Assembly: GCA_963665505.1 (NCBI GenBank) | Contig: OY762275.1 | Coordinates: 1,054,001 to 1,118,000 of the forward strand | DNA: 64,000 nt | Source of the DNA: QANA01 sp963665505 | GTDB taxonomy: Bacteria > Bacillota > Clostridia > Christensenellales > Christensenellaceae | Direction of reading: 5' to 3' | Made by a program: the position numbers and the translations under genes | In this document: positions 24,736 through 32,717 of the stretch, piece after piece | Layout of the letters: each line of letters begins with the position of its first letter | Numbering within the stretch: position 1 is the stretch's first letter | Notes under the pieces: generated by a model | The model's database searches: none | What the model saw: only the letters and a program-made list of their open reading frames with translations | What the model was told of the DNA's origin: nothing

Positions 24736-25671
24736 ATGCCGCTGGTTTCAGTCGTCGTGCCCTGTTTCAACGAACAGGACGTACTGCCCCTTTTTTATGT
24801 GAGCATCCTGAAAGTGATGCAGGAAATAGGGCCCCGTGCCGAATTCGAGGTATTGTTCGTGGACGACGGTTCGTCCGACGGCACGCTGGAGATCGTGCAG
24901 GAGCTGTGCGAAAAGGACAGCCGCATGCGCTATATTTCCTTTTCCCGGAACTTCGGCAAGGAAGCCGCCATGTACGCCGGCCTGGAGCACGCCCGGGGCG
25001 ACTATGTCGCCCTCATGGACGCCGATCTGCAGGACCCGCCCGCGCTGTTGGCGGAGATGTATGCCTGCCTGGAAAAGGGAGAATACGACTGTGTGGCGAC
25101 AAGGCGCGTGACCCGGAAAGGGGAGCCGCCCGTGCGTTCGTTCTGCGCCCGCTGTTTTTATAAGCTCATCAACAGGCTTTCGGATACCGAGATCGTGGAC
25201 GGCGCCCGCGACTACCGGCTGATGACGCGGCAGATGGTCGACGCCATCCTGCGCCTCAAAGAAACGAACCGCTTTTCCAAAGGCATTTTCAGTTGGGTCG
25301 GGTTCCGCACGAAATGGCTGGAATATGAAAACGCCGAACGTGCGGCCGGGCAGACAAAATGGTCTTTTTGGAAGCTGTTCAAATATTCCCTGAACGGGAT
25401 CGTCGCCTTCTCGACGCTGCCCCTTGCCTTCGCGTCCCTGATGGGCCTTTTGTTCTGCGCCCTGTCGTTCCTGCTGATCATATGGATCATCGTCAAAACG
25501 ATCGTATGGGGAGACCCCGTCGCAGAGTATCCTTCCACGCTGTGCGTGATCTTTTTTATAGGCGGCATACAGCTTTTCTGCGTGGGCATATTGGGCCAGT
25601 ACCTTGCCAAAACCTACGTCGAAACCAAAAAACGGCCAATTTATATTGTGAAGAAGGCAAAGTTAGACTGA
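24736..25671 (+). CDS. GT2 polyprenyl-phosphate glycosyltransferase (GtrB/CsbB type)
   Basis: The 311-residue protein has a GT-A domain (VSVVVPCFNEQDVL near residue 4, VDDGSSDGT near 40, ALMDADLQDPP near 93) and two C-terminal membrane segments (about 230-255 and 265-290). It ends in ILGQYLAKTYVETKKRPIY, which fits the GtrB/CsbB/DPM1-like family. These enzymes load a sugar from a nucleotide donor onto undecaprenyl phosphate. The ATG at 24736 is set by AAGGAGG 5 bases upstream. Its stop overlaps the ATG of the YfhO gene by one base, so the two proteins are likely made together. Confidence 0.92.
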   Translation: MPLVSVVVPCFNEQDVLPLFYVSILKVMQEIGPRAEFEVLFVDDGSSDGTLEIVQELCEKDSRMRYISFSRNFGKEAAMYAGLEHARGDYVALMDADLQDPPALLAEMYACLEKGEYDCVATRRVTRKGEPPVRSFCARCFYKLINRLSDTEIVDGARDYRLMTRQMVDAILRLKETNRFSKGIFSWVGFRTKWLEYENAERAAGQTKWSFWKLFKYSLNGIVAFSTLPLAFASLMGLLFCALSFLLIIWIIVKTIVWGDPVAEYPSTLCVIFFIGGIQLFCVGILGQYLAKTYVETKKRPIYIVKKAKLD

Positions 25672-28331
25672 TGGAAAAACGGAACAAGATCGTCCTGTAC
25701 CTGCTTTCCGCGCTCCTGCCCATGGTGCTGCTGAGCATGGTGCTGGCGGCGGCGGGGATCACGCCTTTTGGCAACAACTCGTTGGTCATGGTCGATATGT
25801 CCAACCAATACATCGATTATTTCGCGTATTTCAAGACCCTGTTTTCGGGCGGCGGCAATACGCTTTTCTATACGTTTGCAAAAAACCTCGGCGGGGACAT
25901 GTTCGGCCTGGCCGCTTATTATCTGTTCAGCCCCTTCAACCTGCTGCTTCTGCTGTTTTCCAATCAGATGCTCCCGATGGGCGTCACGCTGGTGTTTCTG
26001 CTCAAGATCGGCGCCTGCGGGTTGTCTTTTTGCTATTATCTCGGCCGCTCGGCGCGCCTGCGCTGGACGACGCTCTTATTTTCCACCTCGTATGCGTGCA
26101 TCGCCTATACGGTCGCCTATTGCTTCAACGTCATGTGGCTGGACGGCGTCCTGCTGCTGCCCCTGCTCGTGCTTGGGCTGGACCGGCTGTTCGCAGGCGG
26201 CAAAGCGCGGCTGTACGTGGCTTCGCTGGCGCTGGCGCTGGCCACCAATTACTATATCGGCTATATGCTCTGTATCTTCTCGCTGCTGTATTTCCTCTAT
26301 AAACTGGCGGCGGAAAAATCCGAGAAGGGTACGCGCATGAAAAAGGCCGGCCGGTTTTTGCTGTCCTCGCTGTTGGCAGGGGGGCTTTCCGCCGTGGTGC
26401 TCGTGCCGACTTTCCTGTCCCTGCAGGGGGAAAAGTTCACGTTTTCCCTTTCCCGGATGGCGCCGTACGGGAATTATCCTTTCTTTGCAGCGTTCGCCAA
26501 GCTGTATACCAATACGACGACCTGGGAGCAGGAGGTGGACGGCGGCCTGCCGCAGCTCTTCTGTGGGATATTTATCGTGCTGCTGTGCATCCAGTATTTC
26601 TTCAATAAGAAAATCGAAAAAAGGCAAAAGTGGGCCATGGGCGGGCTGCTGGCAGCCCTTTTCCTGAGCTTCTGGTTGAATACGCTCAACCTGCTGTGGC
26701 ACGGTTTCAGCCACCCGATATGGTTCCCGTACCGCTATTCTTTCGTGGTCAGCTTCCTGCTGGTCGTCATGGCACACCGCGATTTCGAGACGCTTTCGGA
26801 AGGCCTGAACGGCAAGCGGATGGCGTTTTCCGCGGCGCTCTTTTTGTTGGGGACCCTGCTCACGGCGTATTTCGATGCCGATGCTCCCTATATCTCGGCG
26901 CAGAGCCTGCTGTGCGACGCGCTGCTGGGCCTTGGGTATGCGGCGCTGCTGTATGCCTATTACGGGCGTAAAAATGTCAGGCAGCCGCTTGTTGCCGTGT
27001 TCACGCGGCGAAAACAGGCCGCGCTGGTGGCGCTGGTGCTGGCGGTCGCCCAGTTCGGCAATCTTGCGGTGAACGCCTATTCCACGATACAAATGCTGCT
27101 CGAACAAAACTATGAGGAAGCCGACGCGTTTTCCGGCTATGTGACGGAGACGGAGGCGGTCATCGATTGGGTGCAGGCGCAGGACAGCTCTTTCTACCGG
27201 CTGGAAAAAACCTTCTACCGCAGCAATAACGATGCGATGCAGTTCGATTACAGCGGTATCAGCCATTACAGCTCCTGCCAGCAGGCATTCGTCAAGCTGT
27301 TCCTTTCCAAACTGGGCTTCAAGAACAACTGGTATTACGCGTATTACCGGATCGGTTCCACCGCAGCCGTGGACAGCCTGCTGGGCGTCAAGTATCTGCT
27401 CAGCAAATACGAACCGGATAAACCCTATGCCCCGCTGTATGAAGAGAACGGGATCACCGTTTATGAAAACCCGTATGCGCTGCCGCTCGGGTTCGCGGTG
27501 TCCGAAGACGTGTTGGGCGTCTCGATCTATGCGCAGGAAAACCTGTTCGAGCTGCAAAACGCGATTTTTTCAGGCATGACCGGCGGGAAGGGAGGAACAC
27601 TTTTCCACGCGGCGCAGATAGAAGTGGTCACGACCAGCAACGTGTCCGTGGCGGAGGAAGGGGGCTATACGACCTATACGAAGCTGAAAGACGGGGAGGG
27701 AGCCTACGTCGAATATGCGATCGCGGTCGACAGCGCCTATCCGCTGTACGGATACCTGGATGCGCCGACCGCGCAGTCTGCCGATATTTTTGTGGATGGA
27801 TTGTATAGAGGGGAATATTTCAGCTTTTTCCGGTGGGACATCTTCCCGCTCGGGGCGTACGCGCCGGGAGATACGGCCACGCTGCGGATCGTGCTGATGG
27901 GGGACAGCCTGACGCTCACCGACGCCTGCTTCTATTATGAAGACACGCAGGCGCTGGCCGATTGCTATGCGGCCCTGTCCGGCGGTTTCTGCACGATGGA
28001 AGAGAAAAGCAGTTCCTACCTGGAGGGGACGGTCACGGTAGAAGAAGACGGCCAATACCTGCTGTTCAGCATCCCCTGTGAAGAAGGCTGGACGGTCAAA
28101 ATAGACGGGCAGGCCGTAGAGCCGGAGGCTGTCTTCCATACGCTGCTGGGTGTCCGCATATCCGCAGGCACGCATACGATAAAGCTCACCTATGTGCCCA
28201 AGGGATTCTATTTTGGCCTTTTTATCACGGTCCTGACGGCGGTTTTGGGCATATGCCTGTTTATCCTGTCTATATGTAAACGGCGGGAAGATGTTCCTGT
28301 ACGGGACAAAAAAAGCGAAAAAACAATATAA
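25671..28331 (+). CDS. yfhO: YfhO-family membrane protein (GT-C type glycosyltransferase)
   Basis: The 886-residue protein has about 12 membrane segments in the first 480 residues and one at the C-terminus (about 845-865), with a large extracellular beta-rich region between. Early motifs such as DMSNQYIDYFAYFK and NNSLVMVD match the YfhO (DUF6044-like) family. In B. subtilis, CsbB makes a lipid-linked sugar that YfhO transfers to lipoteichoic acid. Inference: this pair decorates a surface polymer. The flippase GtcA is not next to it. The start overlaps the GT2 stop by one base. Confidence 0.88.
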   Translation: MEKRNKIVLYLLSALLPMVLLSMVLAAAGITPFGNNSLVMVDMSNQYIDYFAYFKTLFSGGGNTLFYTFAKNLGGDMFGLAAYYLFSPFNLLLLLFSNQMLPMGVTLVFLLKIGACGLSFCYYLGRSARLRWTTLLFSTSYACIAYTVAYCFNVMWLDGVLLLPLLVLGLDRLFAGGKARLYVASLALALATNYYIGYMLCIFSLLYFLYKLAAEKSEKGTRMKKAGRFLLSSLLAGGLSAVVLVPTFLSLQGEKFTFSLSRMAPYGNYPFFAAFAKLYTNTTTWEQEVDGGLPQLFCGIFIVLLCIQYFFNKKIEKRQKWAMGGLLAALFLSFWLNTLNLLWHGFSHPIWFPYRYSFVVSFLLVVMAHRDFETLSEGLNGKRMAFSAALFLLGTLLTAYFDADAPYISAQSLLCDALLGLGYAALLYAYYGRKNVRQPLVAVFTRRKQAALVALVLAVAQFGNLAVNAYSTIQMLLEQNYEEADAFSGYVTETEAVIDWVQAQDSSFYRLEKTFYRSNNDAMQFDYSGISHYSSCQQAFVKLFLSKLGFKNNWYYAYYRIGSTAAVDSLLGVKYLLSKYEPDKPYAPLYEENGITVYENPYALPLGFAVSEDVLGVSIYAQENLFELQNAIFSGMTGGKGGTLFHAAQIEVVTTSNVSVAEEGGYTTYTKLKDGEGAYVEYAIAVDSAYPLYGYLDAPTAQSADIFVDGLYRGEYFSFFRWDIFPLGAYAPGDTATLRIVLMGDSLTLTDACFYYEDTQALADCYAALSGGFCTMEEKSSSYLEGTVTVEEDGQYLLFSIPCEEGWTVKIDGQAVEPEAVFHTLLGVRISAGTHTIKLTYVPKGFYFGLFITVLTAVLGICLFILSICKRREDVPVRDKKSEKTI

Positions 28332-28346
28332 CAACCGCGGAAATTG

Positions 28347-28355
28347 TGGTACAAT
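28347..28355 (+). promoter_or_regulatory. Extended -10 promoter for the AIR-synthase-like gene
   Basis: TGGTACAAT (28347-28355) is an extended -10 with no clear -35. It gives a leader of about 45 bases to the GTG at 28408. Confidence 0.45.
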
Positions 28356-28407
28356 GGGATATCGAATGAAATGTGTGCGCCGCGGGCGCAAGTCAGGTGG
28401 GACATAC

Positions 28408-29376
28408 GTGAAGATAGGGAAACTTACAAACGAGGATCTGGAGAAATTTGTGATCGGCAGGCTGCGCATCGACCGGAAAGAAGTCCTGTTGGGCGCCGGG
28501 ATCGGGATAGACTGCGCCGTGCTGGACCTTAAGGGGCAGTACTGCACCGTCTCGACCGACCCCATCACCGCCGCGTCCAGCGATGCGGGCCGCTTGGCCG
28601 TGCATGTATCGGCCAACGATGTGGCCGCGTCCGGCGCCGAGCCCTTCGCGATGCTGGTTACGATGTTGGTGCCTGCTTCCTATACGCTGAAAGAATTGGG
28701 CGCCCTGATGGATGAGATCTTCCTGGAAGCCTCCGCGCTGCATATAGATATCGTCGGCGGGCATACCGAAGTCACCGATGCGGTGACCCGTCCCGTCATC
28801 TCCGTGGCCGCGATGGGCAAGGCGGATAAAGTGCTGCGGTATACCGATATCGCCGCGGGCGACAGCATCGTGCTGACCAAAACATGCGGCATAGAAGGCG
28901 CGCTGATCCTCTGCGCCGACCACGAAGAAGAAGCCGCCGCGTTCCTCACGCAAGAGGACAAGGCCCTGCTGGGGCAGATGCGGGGGATGCTGAGCGTGAT
29001 AAAAGAAGCGCGCATCGCCAAAGACGCGGGCGCCATTGCCATGCATGATATCACCGAGGGGGGCGTATACGGCGCCGTTTATGAAATGGCCGAGGCCGCC
29101 GGGTTGGGCGCCGTGGTGGATACCGCGGCCATTCCGATAAACCCTGTGGCGAGAAAAGCCTGCGCCCACTTAGGGCTGGACCCATACAGGCTCATCTCCA
29201 GCGGCAGCCTGCTGATCGCGCAAAAAGGAGATACCCGGCCGCTCCTCTCCGCACTTAGGGAAGCGGGTATCTCCGCCTGTGTCGTGGGCACGTTCGCGCC
29301 GTCGGGCCTTGTGACCAATCGGGGGGAGAGGATTTTGCCGCCGGCGCAGGACGAGCTGTTCCGGCTCAAGAGCTGA
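28408..29376 (+). CDS. AIR synthase-related protein (PurM/HypE/ThiL superfamily)
   Basis: The 322-residue protein has the PurM-like ATP-binding fold. GAGIGIDCAVLD is near residue 30, STDPITAAS near 51, HVSANDVAASGAEP near 68, and a C-terminal AMHDITEGGVYGAVYE near 213. Relatives are amidinotransferase-like or ATP-dependent phosphotransferase enzymes such as HypE (hydrogenase maturation) and ThiL. It lacks the selenocysteine/cysteine-rich N-terminus of SelD, and no hyp genes are near. The GTG at 28408 starts the conserved region with AGGTGG upstream. The substrate is unknown. Confidence 0.82.
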   Translation: MKIGKLTNEDLEKFVIGRLRIDRKEVLLGAGIGIDCAVLDLKGQYCTVSTDPITAASSDAGRLAVHVSANDVAASGAEPFAMLVTMLVPASYTLKELGALMDEIFLEASALHIDIVGGHTEVTDAVTRPVISVAAMGKADKVLRYTDIAAGDSIVLTKTCGIEGALILCADHEEEAAAFLTQEDKALLGQMRGMLSVIKEARIAKDAGAIAMHDITEGGVYGAVYEMAEAAGLGAVVDTAAIPINPVARKACAHLGLDPYRLISSGSLLIAQKGDTRPLLSALREAGISACVVGTFAPSGLVTNRGERILPPAQDELFRLKS

Positions 29377-29399
29377 ACCTTTCTTTTGCAGGCGGATTG

Positions 29400-29408
29400 T
29401 GTTATACT
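29400..29408 (+). promoter_or_regulatory. Extended -10 promoter for yicC-coaBC operon
   Basis: TGTTATACT (29400-29408) is an extended -10 with a poor -35, about 35 bases ahead of the yicC TTG. Confidence 0.5.
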
Positions 29409-29442
29409 GTATTGATTATATCTTTATTTTGAAAGAGGCAAA

Positions 29443-30321
29443 TTGTTGAACAGCATGACGGGGTTCGGCAGGGGCGAAGCCGAAGGGCAGGGCCACTGCT
29501 TCACAGTGGAAATGAAAAGCGTCAATCACCGGTATCTGGATCTGAACATACGACTCCCCCGGTTCTTCATGTATCTGGAGGGGCTGGTGCGCGCAGAGAT
29601 AAAAAAATGCCTTTCCAGAGGCCGTGTGGACGTTTTTGTCAATTATAAGGATACCGGCCAGAACATGGGCAGGGTGAACGTCAATCTCGAGACGGCCCGG
29701 CAATATGCCGCCGCGGCGGAGGAGATACTACAGGCCGCGCCGGTCAAAGACGATCTTTCGCTTTCGACGCTGATGCGCATGGAAGGCGTGTTCCGGTTCG
29801 AAGAAGCGGAGAAAGACGAAGACGCGCTCAAAGCCGTGCTATTGGGGGCGCTTTCCCAGGCGCTGGAGGCGCTTGTAGCCGTACGGCATACAGAAGGCGA
29901 ACATATGGCGGCCGATCTTCTTACGCGCAGAGACACGCTGCTTTCGCTGCTGGAGACAATCGAACAGCGCTCTCCGCTCGTCGTGGAGGAATACCGGGAA
30001 AAGCTGCGTGCCAGGTTGGAAGAATACCTTGCGGGCAGCGATATCGACGAAAACCGTTTCCAGGCCGAGGTCCTGTATTTTACGGATAAATCCAGCGTCA
30101 CGGAGGAGGTCGTCCGTATCCGCAGCCATCTGGCCGAACTGGGCGACGCGCTGGCACTGGATACCGCCAACGGCCGCAGGCTGGATTTTCTGGTGCAGGA
30201 ACTCAACCGCGAATTTAATACCATCGGTTCCAAGACTTCGGATATCGACATCACCAGGGCGGTGCTTGCGGCCAAGGCGGAAGTGGAGAATATCCGGGAA
30301 CAAGTGCAAAATATCGAATAG
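29443..30321 (+). CDS. yicC: YicC family endoribonuclease
   Basis: The 292-residue protein opens with the family signature NSMTGFGRG and has EMKSVNHRYLDLNIRLP and a C-terminal GRRLDFLVQELNREFNTIGSK. YicC is known as an RNase acting on small RNA in E. coli, and the B. subtilis homolog is yloC. Start is TTG at 29443 (a second TTG follows at 29446), with GAAAGAGG upstream. It heads yicC-remA-gmk-rpoZ-coaBC, with the same order as B. subtilis. Confidence 0.94.
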   Translation: MLNSMTGFGRGEAEGQGHCFTVEMKSVNHRYLDLNIRLPRFFMYLEGLVRAEIKKCLSRGRVDVFVNYKDTGQNMGRVNVNLETARQYAAAAEEILQAAPVKDDLSLSTLMRMEGVFRFEEAEKDEDALKAVLLGALSQALEALVAVRHTEGEHMAADLLTRRDTLLSLLETIEQRSPLVVEEYREKLRARLEEYLAGSDIDENRFQAEVLYFTDKSSVTEEVVRIRSHLAELGDALALDTANGRRLDFLVQELNREFNTIGSKTSDIDITRAVLAAKAEVENIREQVQNIE

Positions 30322-30341
30322 ATGAAACAGAGGGTAAAAAT

Positions 30342-30599
30342 ATGATGATCAATATAGGGTTTGGCAATATGGTCTCTTCCAACAGGCTGGTTGCCATGGT
30401 GACACCCGAGTCCGCGCCCATCCGGCGGATCGTGCAGGATGCGAAAGCACGGGGCGCGCTGATCGACGCGACCTGCGGAAGAAGGACACGCGCCGTGCTC
30501 ATCACAGACAGCGATCACGTCATCCTCTCCGCCATACAGCCGGAGACGGTGGCAAACAGATGCGCCTCGACGGGCAGCCTGCCCGAAGAAGAAATCTGA
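30342..30599 (+). CDS. remA: Extracellular matrix regulatory protein RemA
   Basis: The 85-residue protein matches RemA (DUF370): INIGFGNMVSSNR, PESAPIRRIVQDA, IDATCGRRTRAVLI and DSDHVILSAIQPETV. In B. subtilis RemA is a DNA-binding activator of biofilm matrix and osmoprotection genes. ATGATG allows starts at 30342 or 30345, and AGAGGGT lies upstream. It lies between yicC and gmk, the standard neighbours. Confidence 0.96.
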   Translation: MMINIGFGNMVSSNRLVAMVTPESAPIRRIVQDAKARGALIDATCGRRTRAVLITDSDHVILSAIQPETVANRCASTGSLPEEEI

Positions 30600-30620
30600 C
30601 GGTCCGGGAGGGGAGACGTT

Positions 30621-31178
30621 TTGTGCAAGGGAAAGCTATATGTGATATCCGGCCCTTCCGGCGCCGGCAAAGGGACGATCATTAAGGAACTGCAAAAACA
30701 GAGGGAAAATTTTTACCTCAGCGTGTCGTGCACGACCAGGGATCCCCGGCCGGGCGAAGAACACGGTGTCCACTACTTTTTCCTCACGCACGAAGCGTTC
30801 AGGAAAATGATAGCGGAAAATGGGTTTTTGGAATACGCGCAGGTGTTTGATCATTTCTACGGGACGCCTGCCCGCCTGGTCCGCGAAAAACTGGCGGCCG
30901 GTTGGAACGTGGTTTTGGAGATCGACGTCCAGGGCGCGATGCAGGTAAAAAAGAATGTGCCCGAGGCCGTGCTGGTCTTTATAGCGCCGCCCAGCATGGA
31001 GGTGCTGCGCCGGCGTTTGACAGGGCGGAGAACTGAGAGCCCCGCGCAGATCGAGAAACGGATCGCCCGGGCATCGCAGGAAATGGCCATGCGGGACAAA
31101 TACGACTATGTCGTGGTAAACGACGATCTGCAGACGGCTGTGGCGGAGGTTTCCCGCATCATGGATGAAAATAAATAA
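30621..31178 (+). CDS. gmk: Guanylate kinase
   Basis: The 185-residue protein has the P-loop GPSGAGKGT at 11-19, a guanylate-binding SVSCTTRDPRPGE and VVLEIDVQG, and a C-terminal NDDLQTAVAEV. It makes GDP from GMP using ATP. The start is TTG at 30621 with GGGAGGGGAG upstream; no ATG fits the conserved N-terminus. It lies 21 bases after remA. Confidence 0.97.
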   Translation: MCKGKLYVISGPSGAGKGTIIKELQKQRENFYLSVSCTTRDPRPGEEHGVHYFFLTHEAFRKMIAENGFLEYAQVFDHFYGTPARLVREKLAAGWNVVLEIDVQGAMQVKKNVPEAVLVFIAPPSMEVLRRRLTGRRTESPAQIEKRIARASQEMAMRDKYDYVVVNDDLQTAVAEVSRIMDENK

Positions 31179-31197
31179 CAATAGGAGCAATTGAAAA

Positions 31198-31410
31198 ATG
31201 AATTTGCTGGAACCCGAATTGAGTGAAATATTGAAAAAGGTAGATTGCCGCTATACATTGGTCGTGGAAGTAGCCAAAAGGGCGCGGCAGCTCGTAGACG
31301 GGGATGCGCCGCTGACGGAAGAAGTGGAGCCCAACCCCGTTTCGCAGGCCGTCAAGGAAGTATACGAGGGTAAGGTAACTTACATTAGAAAAAATGAAGT
31401 GCAGGGATAA
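31198..31410 (+). CDS. rpoZ: RNA polymerase omega subunit
   Basis: The 70-residue protein matches omega: DCRYTLVVEVAKRARQL, then PVSQAVKEVYEGKVTY. Omega assists assembly and stability of RNA polymerase. It overlaps the coaBC start by 17 bases and has AGGAGC upstream of its ATG. Confidence 0.95.
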   Translation: MNLLEPELSEILKKVDCRYTLVVEVAKRARQLVDGDAPLTEEVEPNPVSQAVKEVYEGKVTYIRKNEVQG

Positions 31411-32596
31411 ACATATCGTTATCGGCGTGACCGGAAGTATCGCCGCCTATAAAGCGGCGGCGCTGGTGAGCCGGCTGAAAAAAGAAGGCGCGGACGTCCA
31501 TGTGTGCATGACGGGAAATGCATGCCGGTTTGTTGCACCCCTCACGTTCGAGACCCTTTCCCAGAACCGGGTCGTGACGGATACTTTTTCGCGGGAAGAC
31601 CCCTACCAGGTAGAGCACGTATCGCTGGGCAAGCTGGCCGATCTGGTTGTGGTGGCGCCCGCTTCGGCGGATATACTGGGCAAAGCGGCGGGCGGCATCG
31701 CGGACGATTTTCTCTCCTCGCTTTTGCTGGCGGCGCGCTGCAAAGTCGTTTTCGCGCCCGCCATGAATACGGCCATGCTGCACAAGCAGGTCGTGCAGGA
31801 CAACATTGCGAAATTAAAAAACTATGGCTGTGCGTTCCTTTCCCCGGGTACGGGCAGGCTGGCCTGCGGGGACCTGGGCGACGGCCGCATGGCCGAACCC
31901 GAAGAGATCGCTGCGTGGATCGGGTCTTTCTTTGCAGACGCGCGGGATATGGCGGGACTGAAACTGCTGGTCACGGCCGGGCCTACCCGCGAGAAGATCG
32001 ACGACGTGCGCTATATCACCAACCGCTCTTCGGGCAAGATGGGCTATGCGATCGCATCGGAAGCTGCATCGCGCGGGGCGGACGTTACGCTGGTGAGCGG
32101 CGCCCGGGGTTTGCAGGCGCCCGAAGGCGTGCGCATCGTGCCGGTCGAGAGCGCGGCGGATATGTTCTCCGCCTGCATGGACGTTTTCGACGGGGTGGAT
32201 ATGGTCGTCAAGGCGGCCGCCGTGGCGGATTATAAGCCTAAGGCGGTACGCGGCGGCAAAATGAAAAAAGATGCGGATTTCGCACTCGAACTCGTGCGCA
32301 CACAGGATATTTTGCAGTGTATGGGCGAACGCAAAAAGAACCAGGTTTTGGTCGGTTTTGCGGCGGAAGCGGCCGATCTGCAGAAAAATGCGCTGGACAA
32401 ACTCCATAGGAAGAACCTCGATCTGATCGCGGCCAACGACATTTCCGGTAAAGATATAGGGTTTGGCAGCGATGAGAATGCCGTTACCCTGTATTTTGCA
32501 GATGGGCGGGTACAAACGCTCGCCAGGGCAAACAAGTCGGATATTGCAAAGGGCATGCTTGATGCCGCGCTTGCGGTCTACCATAGCCGCGCATGA
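31394..32596 (+). CDS. coaBC: Bifunctional phosphopantothenoylcysteine decarboxylase/synthetase CoaBC
   Basis: The 400-residue fusion has an FMN-dependent CoaC half (GVTGSIAAYKAA near residue 10, PAMNTAM near 118, active-site ACGDLGDGRM near 156). The CoaB half has TAGPTREKIDDVRYITNRSSGKMG from about 194. It makes 4'-phosphopantetheine from 4'-phosphopantothenate, cysteine and a nucleotide. It is the last gene before the terminator at 32619. Confidence 0.97.
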   Translation: MKCRDKHIVIGVTGSIAAYKAAALVSRLKKEGADVHVCMTGNACRFVAPLTFETLSQNRVVTDTFSREDPYQVEHVSLGKLADLVVVAPASADILGKAAGGIADDFLSSLLLAARCKVVFAPAMNTAMLHKQVVQDNIAKLKNYGCAFLSPGTGRLACGDLGDGRMAEPEEIAAWIGSFFADARDMAGLKLLVTAGPTREKIDDVRYITNRSSGKMGYAIASEAASRGADVTLVSGARGLQAPEGVRIVPVESAADMFSACMDVFDGVDMVVKAAAVADYKPKAVRGGKMKKDADFALELVRTQDILQCMGERKKNQVLVGFAAEAADLQKNALDKLHRKNLDLIAANDISGKDIGFGSDENAVTLYFADGRVQTLARANKSDIAKGMLDAALAVYHSRA

Positions 32597-32618
32597 CGCT
32601 GCTGTGCGGGCTTACCTG

Positions 32619-32652
32619 ACGGTGCCGGATATTGCCTCGGTACCGTTTTTTT
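32619..32652 (+). terminator. Intrinsic terminator after coaBC
   Basis: A 9-bp stem (32619-32627 with 32638-32646, one G-T pair), a 10-base loop and a T run end the yicC-coaBC unit. This makes priA the start of a new unit. Confidence 0.82.
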
Positions 32653-32702
32653 GTGGGGCGGCCGTCCCGCGCGAAGTTTGCTTTTTTTGACGGGCCGGGG
32701 TA

Positions 32703-32711
32703 TGTTATAAT
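32703..32711 (+). promoter_or_regulatory. Extended -10 promoter directly before priA
   Basis: TGTTATAAT (32703-32711) is a full-consensus extended -10. It ends six bases before the priA ATG at 32718, so transcription should start at or next to the A of that ATG. No good -35 is visible at 16-18 bases; TTGACG at 32687 is only 13 bases away. Confidence 0.7.
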
Positions 32712-32717
32712 ACAAAT

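Noticed and set aside
26076..27557. 493-codon minus-strand ORF under yfhO
   Set aside because: Antisense shadow of a membrane protein gene; the product is rich in Gln/Arg/His with no domain.
28408..29376. selD (selenophosphate synthetase)
   Set aside because: The PurM-like fold is present, but the Cys/Sec and glycine-rich N-terminal loop of SelD is not. No selenium genes are nearby.
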